Shown here one piece after another: positions 25,830-34,800 of a stretch of 64,000 bases of DNA. Location: NCBI GenBank assembly GCA_949752735.1, contig OX457038.1, positions 19,249,512 to 19,313,511 on the forward strand, given 5' to 3'. The stretch comes from Lumbricus terrestris. Lineage: Eukaryota > Annelida > Clitellata > Crassiclitellata > Lumbricidae. The notes below the pieces were generated by a model that was given only the letters and a program-made list of their open reading frames with translations, was not told where the DNA came from and searched no databases. Numbering within the stretch: the stretch's first letter is position 1; every line of letters begins with the position of its first letter. The translations under genes and the position numbers were made by a program.

Positions 25830-26205
25830 GCCCCTATTGCAGTTTTCATTGCCAGGCAGATTGATCTCAAAATCAGTCAGAAATGCTAGTAAGAGGTATA
25901 CGTTTTTTTGTTCATTTAAAAATTGTGGGGGCTCTTTCTGCAGTTTTCATTGCCAGGCAGATTGATCTTAAAATCAGTCAGAAATGCTAGTAAGAGTTAT
26001 ACGCTTTTTGTTCATTTAAAATTGTGGGGGTCCTTTCTGCAGTTTTCATTGCCAGGCAGATTGATCTTAAAATCAATCAGAAATGCTAGTAAGAGTTATA
26101 CTTTTTTGCTCATGTAAAAATTGTGGGGGCCCTTTCTGCAGTTTTTATTGCCAGGCAGATTGATCTTAAAATCAGTCAGAAACGCTAGCAAGAGTTATAA
26201 ACACT
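25830..26205 (+). repeat. Four tandem copies of an approximately 100-bp unit
   Basis: Each unit contains GCAGTTTTCATTGCCAGGCA, then GATTGATCTNAAAATCA and AGAAATGCTAGTAAGAG. Units start at about 25839, 25940, 26039 and 26138 (periods 101, 99, 99). Copies are very similar, implying recent amplification inside the transposon. Confidence 0.93.
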
Positions 26206-26339
26206 TGTTTGCTTATTTAAACATTTAATACATCGCCTGATCGGAACTCCAGTGCTATGCTACGCATTATGAGATGGCGCGATAATAATATTGAGTAGGC
26301 CTACATGCAGTACGCACTCTATTTTTACGAATTCAATCA

Positions 26340-26645
26340 ATCTCATAAATTTATATAGAGCCCTTCAAATTTTTACTCGAAGGCGCTCCCAACGCAGGCG
26401 TTGTCAAAAAGAAAAGTTGAGAAGACGAAAGAAAGAGCCAGCAGAGTCACAGGAAGCGAGGCAGCCACGGGGAGGCTATTCCAGATAACTGAGCCCACTA
26501 CCGAGAATGCTCGTCGTTACATGGTCACAATAGGCCTACTCGAAAAAGAACAAGGAATTCTCCACGGGCAGCAGAGCGCAGTGAACGACTGTCTAGAGAG
26601 ACATACATCGGGGTGAAAGCTCACATAAATCTAAGCAGGATGGAG
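26340..26645 (-). pseudogene. L2/CR1-like LINE 3' fragment inside the hAT element
   Basis: Minus-strand translation contains RRAFSVVGSVIWNSLPVAAS, the FSV.G..WNSLP block of LINE C-termini, and then the 3' end GAAGGGCTCTATATAAATTT. The region is short, with stops upstream in the same frame. Confidence 0.7.
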
Positions 26646-27132
26646 CTTGAGCCAGGGCCTACTACTGGCATAACCACGAAAATATATTTTAGTTTGTAAA
26701 CAGTGTGGGGCCATGCACAGCAGAGCAAACCAGGTCAAATGCCCTGGTAAGAACCATTTGCCCTGGCCGTTATTCTGCCGCAGGTCCACCAGAAATTTTC
26801 ATAGCCAAGAATTTATTTGGGGCACAAAATCACTTCTGCACTGTTTGCTTGTCTGCTTGTACGAGTGCTGTGCGCTGCATGGTCAGGAGAATGACTGACC
26901 ATGAATCACTTTAATATTCTTAAACCGTAAAAGATATATTGGTTGTTTATAACACTATAAAAAGACGCGTTGATATAATTAGTGTTAAAAATAATATAAG
27001 TAAAGAATTAATAATAGACGAATTAATATAACACGTTTTGTGAGTCATTTTGTCGTGCTTCTGTAAGGTTTGGGCCCCCACAGTTTTACCGAACAGGGCC
27101 CCCACATTTGTTAATCCGGCCCTGTTTGGGAG

Positions 27133-28028
27133 AGAGAAGAATATTAGATGTTTTGTGTCAGATTATGAAGAAATGCTATATATAGGACGCTGGAGATTAA
27201 TTTCGCCGAGTGCGATAATATTCACCTAAGTCTAAGATGTGTTTCTAGAACAGAAGTATACATGGAAGAAGACGTGTTCCTGGCAAAATCGATTTTAGTT
27301 TCAGATACCAATAGTTCCAGGATAGTTGGAATGAAAGTTTAACTCAACAGTATACAAGCAGCTTTGAATTCAATCATGGATCAAATGCGGCCGCTGTCAC
27401 GAATACGATAATGCAAGTTCGAAAAAGTTTGAAAAGGCTAGTAAGGCTAATGCGAAAAATATAATTTTCAAGAAAATAGCCAGAAAAATGTGATACTCAT
27501 TCGATACTTGCTCTAAGCTGATTAGTATTTAGTCATTTCCGTGCAGGTTTGCACATCGGGCAACGCACTTCTTTGCGCTGTTTCTGATGCCTAAGTTGCA
27601 TTACCCGGGTGATTTGCAAGCCCGCCGCGGAACCCCCTCCTTTATCCTGGCTTTGGGCTGGCTCCGGCTATCCTAAGATACCCTTAGGCGGAGTTTGATA
27701 CTTGACCAACAATTAAATCTATAGATCTAAGTTTGAAATAAATATAAGCTACTCCATCGAATACGCGTTTAATAGCAGGTTTGATAAACAGAATTTAAAC
27801 TAAGAACAGCCGGGTGTCCAACCTGCAGACTGCGACTGAAAATGCTTATAAGGAAATGAATCAGACATGCAAGCAATTTGAATGCTTCCTCCACCGATCA
27901 TTTCTCCAACGCATTGTGTAAAGGTTCCAATATTCGCTTTGCAGATGTGCTCAGATACGCACTTGATATAAGTTCACAACTTCACATAATAGGTCATCCA
28001 ATATAATTATGCATTCCAAGTGAAGGAC
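27133..28028. other. Non-coding stretch with a degenerate dispersed-repeat copy
   Basis: The CCCTCCTTTATCCTGGC/TTTGGGCTGGC segment at 27630-27670 resembles the dispersed GGGACTGGCACTG repeat. Otherwise nothing recognised. Confidence 0.35.
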
Positions 28029-28063
28029 GTTGCTGGGCAACCTAAAGGACGTTGCTAGGCAAC
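28029..28063. promoter_or_regulatory. Tandem X-box-like (RFX) palindromes
   Basis: GTTGCTGGGCAAC at 28029-28041 and GTTGCTAGGCAAC at 28051-28063 sit in a 22-bp direct duplication. They fit the RFX-type pattern GTTGCY-N-RGCAAC. They lie just beyond the receptor stop codon, so they could be 3' flank or 3' UTR, or a promoter for an unseen gene. Functional status is unknown. Confidence 0.35.
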
Positions 28064-28114
28064 CTATAAGGCTGAGCGAGTTAGTCATCTGGTCGACATA
28101 ATATAATTGTTGTC

Positions 28115-28723
28115 TTAATGAGTTGCGGATGATTTTGTTCCGTTCGTTTCGACTGAATTCGACGGCGGAGGACAAACGAACTCGACACGAACGAGTCTTT
28201 GATGGCTCGGCTGGTCGAGGTTAGGGGCACTCCTCGAAACATGGATGGCGTTTGAGGAGGCTGCACTCGACCCACCGCCACCGGTCAGTCTTCCTTGACC
28301 AGTGTCCATGTTATACTTGAAGTTAATGGCGCCAGGACTCTGGTAGAGGGCGTAGATCTTCGGGGTGAATAGGCAGAGCAGGGTGACGGTGGCGTTGAGT
28401 AGGAGGGCGGACGACACTACGATCGTCTGCTGGTAGACCCTGAGGGTCGTGAAGTAGGAGGGTATGAAGACCAGCCAGATGAGTAGGGTCGTGTAGACGC
28501 AGAACGTTATGTAGCGCGATTCGTTGAAGTTGTCCGGTAGGGTTCGAGTCTTGAAGGCGTAGTAAGTACATATGATGACCAGGAGGACGTTGTAGGACAG
28601 TGACGTCATGAAACCGGAAAGCGACACTGCGCATGTCAGCTCGATGTAGGCTTCCGTCGCCACGGGCATGCGCTTTTCCACTTCCGGTGGAGCGGCGATG
28701 ACGACACCGATGCTTAAAATAAC
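28115..28723 (-). CDS. Metabotropic glutamate receptor-like class C GPCR, terminal coding exon
   Basis: The exon encodes the last 202 residues of a seven-transmembrane receptor of the mGluR family, G-protein-coupled glutamate (or related ligand) receptors of the plasma membrane. Visible in order: end of TM4 (residues 1-10), APPEVEKR extracellular loop with C31, TM5 (SLSYNVLLVIICTYYAF, from 41), the hallmark third intracellular loop FKTRTLPDNFNESR (57-70), TM6 (YITFCVYTTLLIWLVFIP), TM7 (about 99-124) ending in the class C PKIY motif, then a tail of about 78 residues rich in Ser, Gly and Asn. The start is set by a strong acceptor (TTCTTTCAG before 28723, phase 0); an ATG eight codons upstream lies in the intron tract. 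Upstream exons (ligand-binding Venus flytrap, Cys-rich domain, TM1-3) would lie at higher coordinates but were not found. Receptor subgroup and ligand cannot be fixed from this exon. No PDZ-ligand ending is evident. Confidence 0.9.
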   Translation of the reverse strand, partial: VILSIGVVIAAPPEVEKRMPVATEAYIELTCAVSLSGFMTSLSYNVLLVIICTYYAFKTRTLPDNFNESRYITFCVYTTLLIWLVFIPSYFTTLRVYQQTIVVSSALLLNATVTLLCLFTPKIYALYQSPGAINFKYNMDTGQGRLTGGGGSSAASSNAIHVSRSAPNLDQPSHQRLVRVEFVCPPPSNSVETNGTKSSATH

Positions 28724-29520
28724 CTGAAAGAATTTAAACCAATTCATTCATTTAGGCCATATTTATCTATATAAGGCATTTATTAAGTGCACAAAGTAAA
28801 CAATTCTGAAAGTATGATGTTCATAAAATGCCTGTGAAAGCTTGCGGACAAACGTTTTTTCGGCGATAATTCGATCCTGTAAATAGGCCTACTCTTTATC
28901 GTAATTCTTCTTTGAATATGATATTATAGACTATGTGAAAAATAAAATTTCCATAACGATCGGTTTGTTCGCAACACTCGAACGGCGCTGAAGAAGAAGT
29001 TCTTCGAAAGAAAAACTCGTCTATAGATCTACTAGGTCTAACTGAGCACAAATTGCTATAGAGTCTATAAAATGTTTCAACAAAGATTTCTTTAGATACA
29101 GCGGTAATATTTAATGTTTGATTCAATTTATGGATGGTATGGTTCCTTAAGTTTGAAAATACAGATTTTTACATAATGTAGCTCAAATACGCATGATACT
29201 ATGATAGTCTACCTAGATTAAGTTTAAAAGAAAGCCATTGAGATAGATGAACTTAAAGAGAGAAAGTTACTGGTCAATAGAAATAGAGAGAGCTGTAGGT
29301 CTAAGTAACGCTGCACATTAAAACCCTTAAATTCTTCCTCTTCCTCTTCTTCTTTGTGACCACTAAATGCTCAGTATTTTTGTTCGCTACCGGTGGTATA
29401 TTCAGATGTTGTTACTAGCAACTCATGTATACTTTTAGTTTGGTCTGCAAACTGTGCAGGTAGCCATGTAACTTAAAATATGGATGATTCACTGTTGCAA
29501 GGATCGCATGATTCATCAAA
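28724..29520 (-). other. Presumed intron of the receptor gene, no other feature recognised
   Basis: Sequence immediately upstream of the acceptor is pyrimidine-rich on the minus strand. No further receptor exon was found here. Confidence 0.4.
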
Positions 29521-29554
29521 AAATCTTAATATAGGCCATTCAAAGTAATTTGAT

Positions 29555-29706
29555 TTTGCAGAATGTAATTGAAATTACAAATTACAGGAAGAAATGTAAT
29601 TGAATTACAAATTACTTTGATGCAGAGAATTACAAATTTCCAATTACAATTGTAACTTAAATTACGTAATTTCAATTACTCAATTAAATTACTGCCCATC
29701 CCTGAT
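29555..29706 (+). repeat. AATTAC-rich inverted/direct repeat block, possible transposon end
   Basis: Many TGTAATTGAATTACAAATTA-like units on both strands end in ACTGCCCATCCCTGA. CAGGGATGGGCAGTAATT (reverse complement) looks like a terminal repeat of a DNA transposon, but the opposite terminus was not found. Confidence 0.4.
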
Positions 29707-29834
29707 TGTAAGGCGCTATATAGATGTCCATCATACGCATGCATATATACATGTATGTGTGTGACTCCACGAAGAAAGATGATCTTGCTGCTGCACGGTT
29801 GATCATCAGATGATTCAGATCTATAAGGATGCTA

Positions 29835-30336
29835 GGTAATTGGGTAGTTTAGCGTCCCAAATTATTTTGACCATTTCTTTGCAATAATAACTGAAAGACA
29901 TATACAATAACATATATTTAATTGAGGAAATCATAAAATGTGTGCTTGAAAACCTCAAGGAAGTCCCAAACGAGGTAACTATCGCGTGGAAATGGAAGCT
30001 GGATGAGGATTTCCTATGGTTAAAAAGATGAAAAGAACGCTTCAAAGATTGAAGCTGGATCAAAGTTCTGTAATAGTAGTTGAAATAGAAGCTGGATACA
30101 AGTTTTCATCGATCTGAAATAGAAGCTGGATTCACGAATAGCACGATAAAGAAGTGGAAGCTGGATGAATGTTTTTATAGATCTAAAAATTAGAAGCTGG
30201 ATTTATGAAAAGAACGATAAAGAAATGGAAGCTCGATGAAGGTTCCAGTTTTGATAAAATAGAAGCTGGATTAACGAGAAATTCCAAGCCTCAGCAATAA
30301 CCTGAATAATTTGGGACGCTAAACTACCCAATTACC
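29835..30336. mobile_element. 502-bp TIR element (MITE) with perfect 32-bp TIRs and 8-bp TSD
   Basis: The left end GGTAATTGGGTAGTTTAGCG, continuing TCCCAAATTATT, is repeated perfectly in reverse complement at the right end. GGATGCTA is duplicated at 29827-29834 and 30337-30344. Termini begin with GG, not CA, so it is not a typical hAT; 8-bp TSDs with GG ends suggest a Merlin-like or unclassified superfamily. The interior consists of irregular tandem units with the core GAAGCTGGAT occurring about nine times. No coding capacity. Confidence 0.93.
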
Positions 30337-30617
30337 GGATGCTAAATCGAAAGTATCCTTAGGCGCATCAGAAGTGGTTCAGGTGTCCAGCGTGAGTGGT
30401 TTTCATCACTGATGGTATCATCTAATGGCATATTAGTCGGCGTAGTTTCTGGTTGGCTGATACATCTTCTCGCCTGGTCCAGGGTAGACATTTGCTGTTC
30501 CATCTGTCTACCCTGTTTTACAATCCTGGATAAGTCCAGGCGACCAGAGACTTGGAGGGAAGTGCATAATAGAGACCCTTGGGTGTATTTGGGCATACCA
30601 AGTAGGCTACTGTGAGC

Positions 30618-31654
30618 TGTCACCGTCCATCGAAATCTAGGGTTTTAAATCTAGCTTTAATAGGGAACTTTATGCTCAGAGGCCATTGGGTGATCAATAT
30701 TAGAATGAACTAGGACCTAAAACAAATGTAGCTGAGATTCGTTTAAAGATTATATTATAATAAAACCATATCAAACAGTAAAATACAATCAATAATCCTA
30801 TCTACTTATTGTGGCGTATTATCTAATAATATTATAGCTTGTTTCTTATCTTCCACGTTGGACTTTTCCAGCGTAGATGTAGAAGTTCTTCAGTTCGTAT
30901 GGATTGGAATGAAGGTTTGAAGAGGAAGGAAGGTCACCTTCTTCTTGCTTGCCGTCGTTTCCAATTCTCTTCCGTAGCTGCGTAGACGGAGAATGCTGTA
31001 GCTGGCACAGCACTCTGTAGTTTCGTCCACCTCGTTGTTTCTCCACAAGCAACGGTAGATTCTCGTCGCTTGCTCGTCTTGTTGTAGTTTCGCACCTTTC
31101 TTCTGCCGTCGAACTCCAATCGCAATTGTAGTTCCGAATTCGATCTTCTCCGATGTCGATCGCAGTGCACTCGCAAGTGTCTCACCAAACTTCGCAAAGT
31201 TTCCGTACGACAAGCCCTGGTATCTCTATTCCCAAGGACTTATAGTCTCACCAGTGGGACAGGCCGACAACGTGTCGCCTTCCACACCCAATTCACCGTC
31301 AGATCTTCTGAATTACCGACAAGGAACGCCACAATCGTCAATGGCCGCCCTTGCTCAGAAATCTACGTCTTCTTCCTTCGCCATCTTTTCGCTGTCTAAC
31401 TTTTCGTCTGCCGTTGTTGCCGTCTGCTCAAGTTTGACGCTGCTTTCTGCCCTTCGTTGTGTTTCGATAATTGATGTAGCGCGTATTCAAGAATTGTTAT
31501 AGCGCTATTATTATTATCTAACTTAATGCCACAAGTAATATTAATTATAATCTACAATACGCCACATATTGTCTAGCTTAATTCTTACCTATTTAATACT
31601 TATACAATGCATCATTTAATAGGTTTGTTTGATAAGAAGCATTCTACCGCTACA
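30618..31654 (-). repeat. 3' LTR of the Gmr1-like element
   Basis: 1037 bp with TG..CA ends, offset exactly 6514 bp from the other LTR. Short open frames inside it (for example 30890-31213) are repeated identically in both LTRs apart from one residue and are not treated as genes. Immediately outside it, at 30614-30617, is the GAGC target duplication. Confidence 0.96.
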
Positions 31655-31658
31655 AATG

Positions 31659-31668
31659 CCCCTCCTTC
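31659..31668 (-). promoter_or_regulatory. Polypurine tract
   Basis: On the minus strand GAAGGAGGGG lies four bases upstream of the 3' LTR. It is the expected primer site for plus-strand DNA synthesis. Confidence 0.75.
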
Positions 31669-31811
31669 AAAAGACTGTTTACAGGCTTTTACAAACTCAC
31701 CTACTTAACAAACTAACCTAGTAAACTAATTCACTTACTATACACGACATGACAATTAATACACTTTACTCACTGGCTTACACTTCTTCATTTACTTTAT
31801 CTCAACTTATA

Positions 31812-34800
31812 CTACACAATCCCTCTACTTAAATAGTCGGACATAACATTTTCGGACCCTTTAATATATCTAATGTTAAAGGAATAGTTTTGGAGTGCCA
31901 AACTCCATCTCATCACCCTTGCATTTTTCATTCGACCCTCTTTCATATATTGCAATCCGCAATGGTCTGTCTCAATTGTAAATGTCTTTCCACAAAGATA
32001 TCGGTCGAACCTGCTTATACCCCACATGATTGCTAAGCACTCTCTCTCTTCCACAGAATATCTTCTCTCTCGCTCTAACAGCTTCCTGCTCGCATACGCT
32101 ATGGGATGATTCGTCCCCTCGTACTGCTGCATTATCACACATCCGATTCCACTCCCACTTGCATCAGTTTGTAGGATGAAATCCTTCTCTAAATTTGGAA
32201 GTCTCAGAATTGGTTCTTTCGCCAATTCGTTCTTCAACTTTGTAAAGCTAACCTCCAGCTCTTCATTCCATTCTACTATCCCAGGTGCTATCTTCTTCGT
32301 TAAGTCACTTAACGGTGCCATAATTTCCGCACAGTGTGGTATGAATTTCCGATAATAGTTTATCGCTCCAAGGAAACTCCTGACTTGTTTCTTTGTCTTT
32401 GGACGTGGCATGTCTATTATTTTATCCACTGATTTCTCCTTTGGACTTATGTCATCCTTGTTCAACGTATGTCCCAAAAAGTCAATCTTTCCATATCCTA
32501 TTGAACACTTCTTCGGCTTCAATGTCAAATTCGCTTGTCTCACTCTTTCGAAAAATATCTCCAATGTCTTCAAATGTTCTCTCCATCCTTTATTATGTGC
32601 TAGAATGTCGTCGACATAACTTTCAAGATTTTCTGTTCCTTGAAGAATCTTCCTGATTAAACGGTTGTAACTTGACGCACTATTGATCAATCCAAAAGGC
32701 ATCACATTGAACTTGTATATCCCGTTGGCACATACAAATGTAGTGTAGTCTTTCGATTCTGGACTCATAGGGATCTGCCAATAACCCTTGCAGAAATCGA
32801 ACTTGCTGTAGATTTTACTACCACTCAACTTATTAAAAATATCCTCATTTGTCATCATAGGCTCAGGATCAAATATTGTAAGTTTGTTTAGCTGTTTGTA
32901 ATTACAACACAGTCTATTGCTTCCGTCTGATTTCTTGACAACCACCAGCGGTGCTGCATAAGCTGCCTCTGATCTTTCTATCACCTTATTGTCTAACATC
33001 GTCTGGATCTCCTTATCTATTTCTTTTTGCAAATGGTATGGTGTTGGATAAGCTCTTTGTCTTACTGGCTCTTCACTCGTCAAATGTATTTCATGCTTCA
33101 CTAAGTCTGTTCTCCCAGGCTTGTCTGTGAAAATGTCTTCATATTTCTTCAGTAGTTTCCTCATTTCTCCTTTTTGTTCTTCATCCAAATCAGGATTTAT
33201 ATCTACATCTTCATAGGTCTCTGTTTGTTCACTTACATATAAATCCAATATTTCTTCTTCTTCATCTTCACCCACTTTTCCGTCATATACTACTGCTGAA
33301 ATGTACGCTACAGTCTCGGCATCTTCTCTTTCGTGATATTTCTTTAATATATTAATGTGATATGTCTTTATCTTTCCTTTCTCGATTTCAACTCTGTAAT
33401 CATAGTCTCCAATCTTCTCTTTCACAACATATGGCCCTTGCCACTTTACTAACATCTTGTTCTTACAACTAGGCAATAGTAACAACACCTTATCACCTAT
33501 TTCCAACTTCCGGTATCTCGCTTTCCTGTCATAATACTTCTTGTTTTTAGCGTTCGCTTTGTGTATCGCCTTCTGCGCCATATCACAAGTCTCCTCAATC
33601 CTTTCTCTCAAATCCTGCATATACGTATATACGTCTTTCACTTCTTCTTCCACTGTCTCATTGGTCCATAACTCCTTCAGGATCTGCACTGGTCCCCTAC
33701 ACGATCTACCAAATATTAGTTCGAATGGTGTGAAACCGTGACTCTCATGTACTGTGTCTCTCAACGCAAACAGTAATGGAGCTATATAACGATCCCATTC
33801 TTTCGCTTGTTCACCAATCAACTTCCTCAACGTCGCTTTGATGGTTCCATTAAGTCTTTCTACACATCCATTGCCCATTGCATGGTATGGACTCGTCATG
33901 GTGTGTTTTATCAATAGCATCTTATTTACTTCAGCCATGAGTTCGGAAGTGAACTGGCTTCCACGATCAGTATGGATCTTCTGAGGCACTCCCATACGAC
34001 AATAAAATCCGAACAAAGCTTCTGCAACTTCCTCAGTACTAATTCCTTTCAATGGAATAGCTTCCGGATATCTTGTACTCAAGTCTATGATGGTCAATAT
34101 GTATCGGTAACCCCTTGCAGACATAGGGTTAACTTCTCCGATTATGTCTATGCATATGTGTTTGAATGGTACATCTAATACAGGTAGATGACCCATAGGC
34201 GCCTTGTGGTTCACCTTCTTGTCAACTGATTTTTGACAAATATCACAACTCAACACATATCTCCGTATATCTTGTCCTATTCCAGGCCAATAGAATTCAT
34301 TTAGGATCTTATCATGTGTTTTCCTCATTCCTAAATGAGCCGATAACAATGAATTGTGTGCCACTGCTAACACTTTATCCCTCAATGGTTTAGGTACCAT
34401 TAGTTGCCATTTCACCTCGTCCTTCTGTACTTCTTTGTATCTTTTATACAACAATCCCTTCTTTTTCACATATGGTTTATCTTCTATGTTGTCTTCGTTA
34501 CCATCCCATTCAATTGCTCTTTCCATTTGTTTCGACATAGTTTCATCTTGACTCTGCAACTCCTGTATCTCTTTTACTGACACATTCAAGTTCGGCATCT
34601 CCGCCACTTTCAATGGTTTGTATTTTGCTACCTTTTTAGCTTCTGCCCTAGTCTCCACAACTGCTACTGTCATTAATTTTTCATCTTGATTCCTCATCAC
34701 ATTGTCAGAAAATCTTACTGTTTTCTTTGCACCAATAGGTCTTTCTTCATGTTCTGTTTTTCTAATCAATATTCCTTTGTTTTCCACTTCAGTACATTTC

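Larger units (their letters stand above)
25631..27124. mobile_element. hAT-like element, 1.5 kb, with perfect TSD and internal repeats
   Basis: The left end CAGGGCCGGATTAAGG and the reverse-complemented right end CAGGGCCGGATTAACAA share 14 identical bases, and both ends continue with GGGGGCCC-type subterminal blocks. TTTGGGAG is repeated at 25623-25630 and 27125-27132. The interior holds four tandem approximately 100-bp units (25830-26205) and a LINE 3' fragment (26340-26645). No transposase is visible. Confidence 0.93.

Noticed and set aside
25830..26205. Possible CRISPR-like array
   Set aside because: Units are contiguous tandem repeats of about 100 bp without unique spacers, inside a eukaryotic transposon.
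28323..28634. 103-codon frame overlapping the receptor exon on the same strand
   Set aside because: It is an out-of-phase shadow of the mGluR-like reading frame.
30342..30623. 93-codon minus-strand frame next to the 3' LTR
   Set aside because: Its first codons lie in the LTR itself and the rest is unrecognised. It could be a remnant exon interrupted by the insertion, but nothing confirms that.
30890..31502. Open frames inside the LTRs (also at 37404-38016)
   Set aside because: They are duplicated as part of the LTR and have no recognised domain; no evidence of an accessory gene.
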